A DNA stretch of 64,000 bases from Octadecabacter ascidiaceicola (GTDB lineage: Bacteria; Pseudomonadota; Alphaproteobacteria; Rhodobacterales; Rhodobacteraceae). This document shows, piece by piece, positions 1 to 10,588 of the stretch. The position numbers and the translations under genes were made by a program. The DNA is taken from NCBI RefSeq assembly GCF_900185015.1, contig NZ_FXYD01000002.1, forward strand, positions 248,001 through 312,000, given 5' to 3'. Below the pieces are notes generated by a model. The model worked only from the letters and a program-made list of their open reading frames with translations, was not told the origin of the DNA and did not search any database. Every line of letters begins with the position of its first letter. Position 1 is the first letter of the stretch.

Positions 1-719
1 GGAATGTTAGAGCGGGTGTAGGTTGCCTCAGGGTGGGGCGGGTGGCCTTCGGTGCGGTCCCAATAGCGGGTTGATCCGCGGCGTAGCCAGATTGGAATGG
101 TCATCACAAAGCCCGCGATAAAGCCGCCGACATGGGCCCAATATGCTGTGCCGCCGCCCTGTAAGTCACTGCCCAGCCCGTTGAAGACTTGAAGCGCCAT
201 CCAGATGCCAAGCACGATAAAGGAGGGGATCGGGATGATGCGCACGATGATGATGAAGAACAACAACACATCAACGCGGGCCTTCGGGAACAGCAACAGA
301 TAGCCCCCCATAACGCCAGCGATCGCGCCGGATGCGCCCACCATCGGAATGGCGCTGCTCGGGTTGGGAAGGTATTGCAGATAGGCTGCAGCAAACCCGC
401 TGAGGATATAGAACCCCAAGAACGGGAGATGCCCCAGCTCTTCTTCCATGTTGTCGCCAAATATCCACAAAAACAGCATGTTACCAGCAAGGTGCATGAA
501 GCCGCCGTGCAGGAACATGTGCGTGAAAAAGCCGAGGTTACCCGCGCCATTTTCAAACTGTACAGGCCAGAAGGCGTAATCAATGAGGAACTGATTGCTG
601 GCCGTGACGCTGGTAAGAACGCCGTATTGCCATGCAAAGACCAAGACGTTCAGCCCAATCAGGGCGAAGGTCACATAAGGGGTTTTCTCGGACGGGTTGT
701 GATCGCGAATTGGAAACAT
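1..719 (-). CDS. Rhomboid family intramembrane serine protease (partial, runs off the left edge)
   Basis: Reading down from ATG at 719 gives a polytopic membrane protein with the rhomboid signature: an HGGFMHLAGN segment at about residues 71-80, GASGAIAG with the catalytic serine near residue 130, and a second catalytic histidine in WAHVGG near residue 197. Rhomboids cleave transmembrane substrates inside the bilayer. At least seven hydrophobic stretches are visible. The frame is open to base 1, so the C-terminus lies outside the window. What is seen (about 239 residues) already covers the whole catalytic core. Substrate is unknown. The gene is followed on its 5' side by the putA/putR locus, with no obvious functional link. 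Confidence 0.9.
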   Translation of the reverse strand, partial: MFPIRDHNPSEKTPYVTFALIGLNVLVFAWQYGVLTSVTASNQFLIDYAFWPVQFENGAGNLGFFTHMFLHGGFMHLAGNMLFLWIFGDNMEEELGHLPFLGFYILSGFAAAYLQYLPNPSSAIPMVGASGAIAGVMGGYLLLFPKARVDVLLFFIIIVRIIPIPSFIVLGIWMALQVFNGLGSDLQGGGTAYWAHVGGFIAGFVMTIPIWLRRGSTRYWDRTEGHPPHPEATYTRSNI

Positions 720-767
720 GCCTGACCGTCCGCGAATGGGGGCGGACGGTCAAGCATATTTCGCGGA

Positions 768-3700
768 TCAACCGCCGACTTCGGCCAAAAGTGCTGCGTT
801 GCCGCCTGCCGCCGTTGTGTCGATGCAGATGTGGCGTTCGTGCAGGACGTGGCCTTCGTTGAGCGGTTCGGTGATCAGCGGAACAATTGCGCCCGTGCGT
901 TGGGCGAGTGCGCGTTCTATGCGCCGCGCGGTTTCGACGTCTCCTTGCCAGACGACAGCGGCGAATGTCATGGATTGTAGTTCGTCGTCGGTGACGTCGT
1001 CATCATGGACCATCGGGATTCCGCCAAGGTCCAAAACCCTGTCCGCTTGCGCCTGTTTGTCTGGCCCGAGGCACAGGATCGCGCCACGCGGATGGGTCGA
1101 TAGGCGGTTGGATTCACCCGTTGGACCGGGCAAGTCAACCGGGGCTGGGGGGATGTCTGGATAGTCAACGGACGCCGCGAAACGTGGCATATACATTGGG
1201 CCGCCAGCCTTGGGGCCAGTGCCAGAAAGCCCTTCACCGCCAAAGGGTTGGCTGCCAACGACTGCGCCAATTTGGTTGCGGTTGACGTAGATATTTCCTG
1301 CGTTGATGTCCTCAACCACTTGCTGCACGCGGTCATCAATGCGGGTGTGCAGGCCAAACGTCAGCCCGTAGCCCGTGGCGTTGATATCCGCGATGATCTT
1401 GTCGAGGTCTTGGGATTTATAGGTTGCAATGTGCAGAACAGGGCCGAAGATTTCACGGGTGAGGTCGGCGATGCCGTTCACCTTGATCGCTGTCGGCGCG
1501 ACGAAGGTGCCGATGTCCGGCACGGGCAAGGCATGCAGCACGCGACCCTCTGCGGCGGCGGTATCTATGTGGTCTTGGATGCTTTTGCGCGCGGCTTCGT
1601 CAATGACGGGGCCAACATCGGTGGACAGGTGCCACGGATCGCCCAAGTGTAGCTCGTTCATCGCACCTTTGAGCATGTCGATGACTTTGTCGGCGATGTC
1701 TTCTTGCAGGTAGAGGCACCGCAGGGCCGAACAGCGTTGGCCCGCCGATTGGAACGCCGATTGCACGATGTCGCGCACGGCGTGTTCGGGCAGAGCGGTC
1801 GAATCCACGATCATAGCATTTAAGCCACCCGTTTCCGCAATAAGCGGCGTGCCGGGGGCGCAGTGGTCGGCCATGCTTGCGCGGATTTTTAGCGCGGTGG
1901 GCGTGGAGCCTGTAAAGGCGACGCCGTTTATGCGCGGATCAGAGGTAAGCGCCGCACCGATATCGCCGCCCCCGGGCAGGAGGTGAAGGACATCTGTTGG
2001 AACGCCGACTTCATACATGATTTGAACCGCGCGATGTGCGATCAGGCCGGTTTGCTCGGCGGGTTTTGCAAGAACGGCGTTTCCAGCGGCAAGCGCTGCT
2101 GAAATTTGTCCTGTGAAGATCGCCAGTGGGAAGTTCCACGGTGAAATGCAGGTCCAGATGCCGCGCGCGGTTGGGGAGCGTTGTTCCGCTTCAGTCGCGT
2201 AATAATGTAGGAAATCAACGGCTTCACGAATTTCACCAACGGCATCAAGCATTGTTTTGCCCGCTTCACGATGCAGCATCGCGAAGAGTTCTTCGGCGTT
2301 GTTTTCATAGGCCGCAGCGACGCGGCGCAGCACGTCTGCACGATCTTTCACGGGCGCACCCCATGGTTTGGCAGCTTCGATTGCGGCCGTCGCGTCCGCG
2401 GGCGAAGCCCATGTGATTTGCCCAACGGTGTCCTTTTTGTTTACGGGATTGAGGACGGCGCGGGGACTAGAAGTCGCATCGTTGCCGCGTGCGGACGACA
2501 ACGGGGCTGCGGCCCAAAGATGGTTGAGAAACGGTGTTCGCCCCTGATCAATCTCGTCTAAAGTCGGGCGGTGGGTGATGTCCCAGCCTTTGGCGTTGGC
2601 GCGGTGGGGCGCGAACAGGGCGGGGCCTTTGGGCAGGTTTGGCGTTGCACCGATGTCCTTGAACGGATCAGCTGCGACGACTTCTGGCGCGACGTCTTCA
2701 TCGACGATTTGGTTCACGAAACTGCTGTTGGCGCCGTTTTCAAGCAGGCGGCGCACGAGGTAGGCGAGCAGGTCTTCGTGGGCGCCGACAGGGGCGTAGA
2801 TACGGCAGCGGGTTTTGTTGGCGTTCAGCACGAGCTTATGGAGCGTTTCGCCCATTCCGTGCAGCCGTTGGAATTCGTATTCATTGGCGTTGACGCCCAT
2901 GTCTTTTGCTATGTGCAGGATCGCCGCGACGGTGTGGGCGTTATGGGTGGCGAACTGCGGATAGATGCGGTCGGTCATGCCCAACAGTTTGCGGGCATTG
3001 GCGATGTAGCTGACATCGGTGTGGGATTTTGAGGTGAACACAGGGAAGCCATCAAGCCCAAGGACCTGTGCACGTTTGATCTCCGCGTCCCAATAGGCAC
3101 CTTTTACGAGGCGCACCATCAGTTTGCGATCTGTGCGAATGGCGAGGTCGTTTAGCCAGTCGATGACGTAGCCCGCACGTTGCCCGAAGGCCTGCACGAC
3201 GACACCGAAACCGTCCCAGCCTGAAAGGGCAGGATCGGAGACGACGGCTTCAATCACATCGAGTGAAAGCGAGAGGCGGTCGGCCTCTTCGGCGTCGACG
3301 TTGAAGCCTTGGCCAGCGGATTTCGCAAGCATCGCGAGGGAGCGAAGACGTGGGACGAGGTCTGCCATGACGCGGTCGCGCTGGGCTTCTTCGTAGCGGG
3401 GGTGCAGGGCGGAGAGTTTGACGGAAATGCCGGGGTTTTCGGCCACGGTGTCATGGGTGCAGGCATCCGAAATAGATGAAATCGCACGAGAATATGCGAG
3501 GTGGTAGTGTTTGGCGTCTTTCTCGGTGCGGGCCGCTTCGCCGAGCATGTCGTAGGAATAGGTGAAGCCGATGGCCTCCATTCCAGCGGCGCGTTTCATC
3601 GCCTTGTTGATGTCTTCACCGAGGACAAACTGACGGCCCATTTCACGCATAGCGCGGCCAACGGCGGTACGGATAACCGGTTCGCCAAGACGTTTGACGG

Positions 3701-4142
3701 CAGAGCGCAGGTGGCGGGTTAGCCCTGGTTTTTCGTCATCCAACACGCGCCCCGTTAGCATCAGTGCCCAAGTGGAGGCGTTAACCAAAGAGGACGCGGA
3801 TTTGCCAAGGTGTGTGCCCCAGTCCGACGGCGCGATCTTGTCTTCGATCAAGGCATCAATGGTGTCGGCGTCCGGCACGCGCAGCAGGGCTTCGGCCAAA
3901 CACATCAGGGCGATGCCTTCATCTGTGGACAGCCCATATTCCGCGAGGAAGACCTCCATCAAGCCCGGATCGGAGGCGGCGCGGATGTCACGAACGAGGT
4001 CGGCCCCGCTCGCCGCGATTGAAGCGCGATCCGCATCTGAAAGCTTGGCCGCGGTGACAAGCGCGTTCACGGCGTCAGTTTCTTCACGTAAGTATGCCTT
4101 GTCGATTTCGGCACGAAGGTGCGAAGCTGTGTTTTTTGACAT
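768..4142 (-). CDS. putA: Bifunctional proline dehydrogenase / L-glutamate gamma-semialdehyde dehydrogenase PutA
   Basis: Oxidises proline to glutamate in two steps, using FAD and then NAD, with channelling between the sites. The 1124-residue product has an N-terminal helical arm, a proline dehydrogenase barrel at about 190-470 (VRLVKGAYWD, YPQFATHN) and an aldehyde dehydrogenase at about 560-1000 with FTGST, the base glutamate in AETGG near 770 and the nucleophile in GQRCSAL near 804. About 120 further residues follow. No ribbon-helix-helix domain is present, so it should be an enzyme only, not a repressor. The frame is open to 4241, but I chose ATG at 4142 because GGAG lies about 8 nt upstream and the protein family starts there. 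It is divergent from the Lrp-type gene at 4266, the usual putA/putR arrangement. Confidence 0.97.
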   Translation of the reverse strand: MSKNTASHLRAEIDKAYLREETDAVNALVTAAKLSDADRASIAASGADLVRDIRAASDPGLMEVFLAEYGLSTDEGIALMCLAEALLRVPDADTIDALIEDKIAPSDWGTHLGKSASSLVNASTWALMLTGRVLDDEKPGLTRHLRSAVKRLGEPVIRTAVGRAMREMGRQFVLGEDINKAMKRAAGMEAIGFTYSYDMLGEAARTEKDAKHYHLAYSRAISSISDACTHDTVAENPGISVKLSALHPRYEEAQRDRVMADLVPRLRSLAMLAKSAGQGFNVDAEEADRLSLSLDVIEAVVSDPALSGWDGFGVVVQAFGQRAGYVIDWLNDLAIRTDRKLMVRLVKGAYWDAEIKRAQVLGLDGFPVFTSKSHTDVSYIANARKLLGMTDRIYPQFATHNAHTVAAILHIAKDMGVNANEYEFQRLHGMGETLHKLVLNANKTRCRIYAPVGAHEDLLAYLVRRLLENGANSSFVNQIVDEDVAPEVVAADPFKDIGATPNLPKGPALFAPHRANAKGWDITHRPTLDEIDQGRTPFLNHLWAAAPLSSARGNDATSSPRAVLNPVNKKDTVGQITWASPADATAAIEAAKPWGAPVKDRADVLRRVAAAYENNAEELFAMLHREAGKTMLDAVGEIREAVDFLHYYATEAEQRSPTARGIWTCISPWNFPLAIFTGQISAALAAGNAVLAKPAEQTGLIAHRAVQIMYEVGVPTDVLHLLPGGGDIGAALTSDPRINGVAFTGSTPTALKIRASMADHCAPGTPLIAETGGLNAMIVDSTALPEHAVRDIVQSAFQSAGQRCSALRCLYLQEDIADKVIDMLKGAMNELHLGDPWHLSTDVGPVIDEAARKSIQDHIDTAAAEGRVLHALPVPDIGTFVAPTAIKVNGIADLTREIFGPVLHIATYKSQDLDKIIADINATGYGLTFGLHTRIDDRVQQVVEDINAGNIYVNRNQIGAVVGSQPFGGEGLSGTGPKAGGPMYMPRFAASVDYPDIPPAPVDLPGPTGESNRLSTHPRGAILCLGPDKQAQADRVLDLGGIPMVHDDDVTDDELQSMTFAAVVWQGDVETARRIERALAQRTGAIVPLITEPLNEGHVLHERHICIDTTAAGGNAALLAEVGG

Positions 4143-4265
4143 GTGACACTCCAATTGACTTGATTTTAAGGCGGGTCTTTGGTCCAGTATATCGAGAGTT
4201 AGCGCGCCGAGTGAACTGTCTTTCTGATTTTTGGCACTCACTTCGACTGAAATAAGGGCAATTTA

Positions 4266-4751
4266 ATGGACGAAGATACTTCTGAGCTGGATGGGTTTGA
4301 TCGCAAGATTTTGGACGTTATTGCGGTTGAGGGGAGAATCACCGTTACGGATTTGGCCAAACGCATTGGGTTATCGAAATCACCCACTCAAGCGCGGCTT
4401 CGGCGGTTGGAAGAAACGGGAGTGGTGCGTGGGTATCGCGCATTGTTTGACCCCATTCGGCTGGGGCGCGACCATGTGGCGTTCGTTGAGGTGAAGCTGA
4501 GCGATACCCGCGAATCTGCTTTGGCGACGTTCAATAAGGCCGTGACCCAGATTCCAGAGATTGAGCAATGTCATTTGATTGCCGGTTCGTTTGATTATTT
4601 GCTGAAAGTGCGGACCGCGGGCATGGGGAGTTACCGCCTTGTTTTGGCAGATAAATTATCGACGTTGCCGCATGTTGCGAACACGTCGACCTATGTGGCA
4701 ATGCAGGCTGTGAAAGAAGAAGCAATCGCGCCGCGAAGCGGTGACAGTTGA
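4266..4751 (+). CDS. putR: Lrp/AsnC-family transcriptional regulator, probable proline-responsive PutR
   Basis: 161-residue Lrp/AsnC protein. An N-terminal winged helix-turn-helix occupies about residues 8-60 (LDVIAVEGRIT, then a recognition helix with SPTQARLRRLEE). An effector-binding/oligomerisation domain follows, with the conserved HLIAGSFDYLLKV segment. In Rhodobacter and Agrobacterium the divergently placed Lrp-type PutR activates putA in response to proline. The same head-to-head layout here, with 123 bp between start codons, supports that role. The intergenic space should hold both promoters, but I could not define an operator by eye. Family assignment is firm; the PutR name rests on synteny. 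Confidence 0.88.
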   Translation: MDEDTSELDGFDRKILDVIAVEGRITVTDLAKRIGLSKSPTQARLRRLEETGVVRGYRALFDPIRLGRDHVAFVEVKLSDTRESALATFNKAVTQIPEIEQCHLIAGSFDYLLKVRTAGMGSYRLVLADKLSTLPHVANTSTYVAMQAVKEEAIAPRSGDS

Positions 4752-4781
4752 CGAAACGCCAAACTGCGCCATCCTGACGGG

Positions 4782-5333
4782 ATGAAACATGCCATTGCCT
4801 TTAGCCTGATTGCTGTGCCGTTTCTGGCGGGGCCTGCCGTTGCGGACTGTGCGGTGGGGCGGGATTACAGTGACGAATTGGCTGTCATTGTGGACCAGAT
4901 GCAGTTCGCCCCCGATCAAGGCCGCGCCCAAGACCTGGCAAGTGAGATGTGGGAAATCTGGCTTGATGCGCCGGATGCCTTGGCGCAAGGGATGTTGGAC
5001 GAGGGGTTGGCGCACCAACGGTATGGCGATTATGCGGCCAGCCGCGCGGTTCTGACTGAATTGATCGAGTACTGCCCCGATTACGCCGAAGGGTATAACC
5101 AACGTGCCTATGCCGCCTTTCTAGCCTTCGATTTTGAAGCTGCACTAACGGATTTGGATGTCGCGATAGCCTTGCAGCCGCTGCATTTGGGCGCGCTGAC
5201 AGGCAAGGCACGGACCTTGATTGAAGTGGGGCGTGACGCCGAAGCGCAAGAAGTTTTGCGCACCGCTTTGGCGATCAATCCTTGGCTTGCGGAACGTGCA
5301 TTGCTGACCGAGGAATTAGAGACAGATCTATAG
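4782..5333 (+). CDS. Periplasmic tetratricopeptide-repeat protein
   Basis: 183-residue protein with a cleavable signal peptide (hydrophobic residues 5-20, cleavage after AVA-D), so probably periplasmic. The rest is helical with TPR-like helix pairs, for example around [32 protein letters not shown] and [17 protein letters not shown]. Two cysteines are present, one just after the signal peptide and one near residue 90. TPR proteins are scaffolds, and no enzymatic motif is visible. It starts 30 bp after putR and could be cotranscribed with it, though no shared function is evident. Function unknown. Confidence 0.8.
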   Translation: MKHAIAFSLIAVPFLAGPAVADCAVGRDYSDELAVIVDQMQFAPDQGRAQDLASEMWEIWLDAPDALAQGMLDEGLAHQRYGDYAASRAVLTELIEYCPDYAEGYNQRAYAAFLAFDFEAALTDLDVAIALQPLHLGALTGKARTLIEVGRDAEAQEVLRTALAINPWLAERALLTEELETDL

Positions 5334-5382
5334 GCGAAATGCACTGGACGCGCGGGTTGATTTGCCTATGTTGCGGGGGCTG

Positions 5383-5468
5383 GCCCGCGTGGTGGAATGG
5401 TAGACACTGGAGACTTAAAATCTCTTGGCCTTACGGCCGTGCCGGTTCGAGTCCGGCCGCGGGTACCA
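5383..5468 (+). tRNA. tRNA-Leu (anticodon UAA)
   Basis: An 86-nt cloverleaf can be drawn by hand. The acceptor stem GCCCGCG pairs with CGCGGGT, ending in an encoded ACCA. The anticodon stem GGAGA/TCTCT encloses loop CTTAAAA, which places TAA at positions 34-36. A class II variable arm is visible (TTGGCCTTACGGCCG), and the T arm carries GGTTCGAGTCC. The long variable arm and TAA anticodon identify a leucine tRNA reading UUA/UUG. It stands alone between the TPR gene and a convergent transglycosylase gene. Confidence 0.97.
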
Positions 5469-5472
5469 GCGT

Positions 5473-5491
5473 GCTTTCGTATTGCGAAAGC
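5473..5491 (+). terminator. Possible 3' hairpin of the tRNA-Leu transcript
   Basis: GCTTTCG and CGAAAGC form a perfect 7-bp stem around a TATTG loop, four bases after the CCA end. Only a weak T-rich stretch follows (TCGTTAGGTT). It could be a terminator or a processing structure for the single tRNA transcript. The assignment is tentative. Confidence 0.4.
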
Positions 5492-5571
5492 TCGTTAGGT
5501 TACGCAACCGCATGTGGCAGTCGTTTTGGAAAAACGATGAGAACATGCAGAACCACACAGAGCGACAAACG

Positions 5572-5598
5572 AAAAAGCCCCCGCCGTTAAGCGAGGGC
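5572..5598 (-). terminator. Rho-independent terminator of the transglycosylase gene
   Basis: On the minus strand GCCCTCGC pairs with GCGGGGGC (one G-U pair) around a 6-nt loop and is followed at once by TTTTTCG. It lies 24 bases beyond the stop codon of the gene at 5622-6413. Confidence 0.8.
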
Positions 5599-5621
5599 CT
5601 AAAGTCATTCTTTTCAGACGG

Positions 5622-6413
5622 TTACTGTAAACGTGCCGCAGAAAGGGCGATCGCTTGTTGATAAACTGTTGCCGCGTTCCATTCGTTCAAAACGCGAAAG
5701 TTTGCGCTGCCTTCTTGGAAAGATGCACCGGGCTGCCAGCCTTTCTGACGCAGGAAATTCGCGGTGGAGGCGAGGCTGTCTGTGACGGAATACAGATCAA
5801 CGCGGCCATTGCCGTCTGCATCAACGCCATAGCGTAGCGCGTTACCAGGCAGGAACTGGGTGTGGCCCATTTCGCCGTGGGCGGCGCCACGTTGGTTTGC
5901 GCCAAGGCCGCCTTGGTCAACCAGCATCAGCGCAGCAATCGCGTGGGGGGTGAAAAAGTCAGAGCGGCGGCAGTCGTAGGCGACGGTCGATATGCTGTCG
6001 ACAACTGGTGTGTTGCCCATGGTGCGGCCAAATCCGGTTTCCATGCCGTGGATCGCCAGAAGGATGCCTGCTGGCACACCATAGGCGGATTCAAGGGAGG
6101 CGTAGAAATTTGGGTTCTTGTTACGCTCACGCTGCATTTGATTGGCGAAGCTATCAAGAGAGCCAAGGCGGATGCGGATGAATTCGTTCAGCTCATAACG
6201 CACACCGGTTTGGTTGCGGTCTGCGTTGATGGTGGATTGGCTGTATTGCGCGTTTGCGAGGGCTTGAAGGCCAGCCGAGCCAACACCCGCTGCGGCCGCT
6301 TCTTGTGCGAAGGCTTGTTTCCAAGCGCCAAAGCCTGACGCGTCGTTGCCGCAAGGGGCGGCGAGGGCAGGGGCCGCAAGGGCAATGAAGGCAGCAGCAA
6401 GAACGAAACGCAT
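5622..6413 (-). CDS. Lytic murein transglycosylase, MltB-like
   Basis: Cleaves the glycan strands of peptidoglycan in the periplasm, releasing 1,6-anhydro-muropeptides. The 263-residue product has a signal peptide (residues 1-18, ALAAPALA) and no lipobox cysteine at the cleavage point, so it should be soluble. The catalytic glutamate is in GMETGFG near residue 125. MGHTQFLPGN and a C-terminal aspartate-rich segment (DADGNGRVDLYS) match the MltB family. I chose ATG at 6413 rather than the open frame up to 6491 because it begins the signal peptide and CGGAG sits about 8 nt upstream. Its 3' end carries a clear terminator. It is transcribed away from metG, with about 100 bp between the genes. Confidence 0.92.
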   Translation of the reverse strand: MRFVLAAAFIALAAPALAAPCGNDASGFGAWKQAFAQEAAAAGVGSAGLQALANAQYSQSTINADRNQTGVRYELNEFIRIRLGSLDSFANQMQRERNKNPNFYASLESAYGVPAGILLAIHGMETGFGRTMGNTPVVDSISTVAYDCRRSDFFTPHAIAALMLVDQGGLGANQRGAAHGEMGHTQFLPGNALRYGVDADGNGRVDLYSVTDSLASTANFLRQKGWQPGASFQEGSANFRVLNEWNAATVYQQAIALSAARLQ

Positions 6414-6515
6414 GGGAAAACTCCGGTAAATAAAGGTTAACCGAAGGTTATCAGGTTTTGGGCGGGTGCAAAGTCCGGAAAACGCGACCAAGTGGCGGTC
6501 TGCCGCCGATGGAAT

Positions 6516-8228
<1,713 letters not shown>

Positions 8229-8341
8229 TGGGGTGTGTAAGTTCCTGCTGCTTTGGTGTTGTGCGCAGGTTTAGCGGAGCGACCGCATAAGGGCCAGCAA
8301 CGTTCGGGTTCAAAGCACCATGCACCCCAATTGGTGTCAGG

Positions 8342-8374
8342 CCCGATGCCACGGAATCATAACATGGCATCGGG
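8342..8374. repeat. Perfect 10-bp inverted repeat
   Basis: CCCGATGCCA at 8342-8351 is repeated inverted as TGGCATCGGG at 8365-8374, around a 13-nt loop. It sits 18 bp beyond the stop codon of the gene at 8393 and about 115 bp upstream of metG. No T-run follows on either strand, so it is either an atypical terminator or a protein-binding site. Confidence 0.6.
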
Positions 8375-8392
8375 ATAGACCATTAATTTAGT

Positions 8393-9079
8393 TTATTGCG
8401 GGAAAGGATAGTTTTTGCCCAACACTGTAGGGCTGTAGGCTGATCCCCAATGGCCGCCGAAGCTGACCTGGCCATTGCCATAGCCTACAAACGGGTCTGT
8501 TGAAAAATCTGTCCAGACAAACGGCACAATTGTTTCCAAGTTTGTATAGTCGGTGCAAAAGGTAAATGTTTCAAACCACTGCCATTCCGCACAAATCGTG
8601 TTGTACCCAGCCTCTGTGACGAAATTATACGAGCAGGACGTAGTCTCTTCGTTTGTTATGGTTTGCTCAATGCTGAACGTCGCTTTGAATTCCGCACTCA
8701 CATTGCCCGGGCTCGCACCGACGGAGGCTTCAAATGTGCGTTGCGTTGTTGTCGAAAGCCCTGTTGTTGTTTGATAGTCTTTCGTAATATTGACCTCCCC
8801 TGCGAAACCTTGGGAACCAACCAGGTGCCATTGTCCGCGCGTAACAGCATTAAGGGTGGCAGGCACTTCAGAGAGCGCCGGATAGATGCCATGCTGACCG
8901 CTTCGCAAGTCGGCAAAAGTCGGGAGTGAAGCGGAATTCGTGATACATCTGAGTGAGTTTGTATCCACGGGTGTACTCGCAACTAAGTTCAAAGGCCCCA
9001 ATGAGGGAAGTCCATCCGTATAAGATTGCGGTTCAGGAAATGCTGGTTTCGTAAAATTACTACGTAGAAATGTCTTCAT
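8393..9079 (-). CDS. Unknown protein with a Ser/Thr-rich, pore-former-like central region
   Basis: 228 residues, with a strong GAGGAG ribosome site upstream and no signal peptide or membrane helix. I do not recognise the family with certainty. Residues about 85-155 carry long runs of alternating polar and hydrophobic residues rich in Thr, Ser and Glu (ITKDYQTTTGLSTTTQ, FKATFSIEQTITNEE). This resembles the amphipathic hairpin region of aerolysin/ETX-type beta-pore-forming proteins. The C-terminal third is aromatic-rich, and four cysteines occur. The base composition is visibly more AT-rich than that of metG and the transporter on either side, suggesting transfer. The pore-former idea is an inference from pattern only; a plain structural beta protein is equally possible. 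Confidence 0.6.
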   Translation of the reverse strand: MKTFLRSNFTKPAFPEPQSYTDGLPSLGPLNLVASTPVDTNSLRCITNSASLPTFADLRSGQHGIYPALSEVPATLNAVTRGQWHLVGSQGFAGEVNITKDYQTTTGLSTTTQRTFEASVGASPGNVSAEFKATFSIEQTITNEETTSCSYNFVTEAGYNTICAEWQWFETFTFCTDYTNLETIVPFVWTDFSTDPFVGYGNGQVSFGGHWGSAYSPTVLGKNYPFPQ

Positions 9080-9205
9080 TGATTTTGCTCCTCAGAAGGT
9101 TGAAGGGCCGTCTTGATGGTTAACCCTACGTCAGGAGGCCAGCTTTTTGGTGCATAAGCAACACATATTCACGCAGGGCGTGCTTTAGCGTGCGCGACTC
9201 CCTCT

Positions 9206-10432
9206 TTAGTTGCGCCCCCGCGACTTCCCCAACAACCGACCAATGATAAACGACGTGCGTGGGGCGTAGATGTAGCGGGTGCGGTCTTCGCGGGTTTCGC
9301 GTACGCGCATGCGTCCAAGGCCGAACACGATAAGTCCGATGTGGCCGAGTGAGATGAAGTAGAAAAGCGCCTCGGGGCCGAAGTTTTCGATCAATACGGA
9401 CGTCACCCATGGGGCGGCGATGGCGCCTGTGGCATAGAAAAACATCAGTGCGGCGGAGAGTTCGACGCGTTCTTCAGCGGTTGCAAAGTCATGGGCGTGG
9501 GCCGCGGCGACGGAATAGACTGGGAAGGTCGTGAAGCCGAAGAACGCTGCACTAAACATCACGCCCGCGGTGCCAAGACCGGATGCAGCGACCGTTACGG
9601 CGCAGGAGAACACTGAAGCAACCGAAAGCCAGACCAGCACCCAACGCCGATCGAACTTATCTGCAAGCCAGCCCGTTGGGTATTGCGCCAGCGCGCCACC
9701 GGCGACGAAGGCGGCAAGGAACAACCCGATCTGGCTGGCGGCGAGGCCGACTTCTTGGCCATAGATTGGCCCGACCATTCTGAAAGACGCACTCGACATT
9801 GCGGCAACCAGAACACCCGCGACGGCAAGCGGTGACATGCGCCACGCCAGTGACGGGCGCAGGCGCGGGGCGTCGGGTGTTTCGGGCTGCGGAACGCGGG
9901 TCAACGCCAACGGAAGCATAGCCGCGCAGCACAAAATCGTTAGCAAATTATAGGCGATATAGGTTTCCATGCTGGCCAATGAGCCGATCATCAACTGCGC
10001 GATCAGGCTGCCGCCCATGTCGACGACACGGTAAAGACCCATTGCACGCCCGCGCGAGGCATTGGTGACCTTGGCCTGAAGCCAGCTTTCAATGACCGTG
10101 TAGCAACCCGCGATGCAAATGCCGGACATGATGCGCAAAAACGCCCATGCGATTGGGTCAAATATCAGGATGTGGCCCGCCATGCCGATGGCACCCATGG
10201 CTGTGAACACCGCAAACGCGCGGCTGTGGCCGACGTCCCCCATAAGGCGTGGTGCCCACCAACAGCCGATGAAAAAACCCGTGAAATGCATTGAGCCAAG
10301 GAAGCCGACTTCGCCACGGCTGAACCCGCTGCCAAGCCCCGTCAGCGCATCTAGCGGGCCAACGGCGCCGGAGGAAAGCTGCAACAAAGCCACAGAGAGC
10401 AACAGGGCCGCAAAGGAAATCATGAGTCTCAT
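9206..10432 (-). CDS. MFS transporter (YcaD/UMF-like)
   Basis: 408-residue inner-membrane protein with about twelve hydrophobic segments and the MFS loop motif G-x-L-A-D-K-F-D-R-R at about residues 255-265 (between helices 8 and 9), with a degenerate equivalent between helices 2 and 3. The opening helix, the long run around YTVIESWLQAKV and overall length match the YcaD-like drug/sugar-type MFS group. Substrate cannot be told from sequence. The C-terminus is basic (KSRGRN). It starts about 157 bp from the divergent aldo/keto reductase gene, so a shared control region is possible. Confidence 0.88.
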   Translation of the reverse strand: MRLMISFAALLLSVALLQLSSGAVGPLDALTGLGSGFSRGEVGFLGSMHFTGFFIGCWWAPRLMGDVGHSRAFAVFTAMGAIGMAGHILIFDPIAWAFLRIMSGICIAGCYTVIESWLQAKVTNASRGRAMGLYRVVDMGGSLIAQLMIGSLASMETYIAYNLLTILCCAAMLPLALTRVPQPETPDAPRLRPSLAWRMSPLAVAGVLVAAMSSASFRMVGPIYGQEVGLAASQIGLFLAAFVAGGALAQYPTGWLADKFDRRWVLVWLSVASVFSCAVTVAASGLGTAGVMFSAAFFGFTTFPVYSVAAAHAHDFATAEERVELSAALMFFYATGAIAAPWVTSVLIENFGPEALFYFISLGHIGLIVFGLGRMRVRETREDRTRYIYAPRTSFIIGRLLGKSRGRN

Positions 10433-10588
10433 GAGAGTATAAGGGCCTGATCCAAGCGGCGGCGCTAGTGCTTAATCGACAGGCGGTGTCGCGGATGGGG
10501 TATTATTGAGGAAAGCGAGCCTGCGGGGTTGTTATCACGAAGCGCGAAGTTAACTTGCGGACAGGTTTCGAAAAGCAAGGGTACAGTT

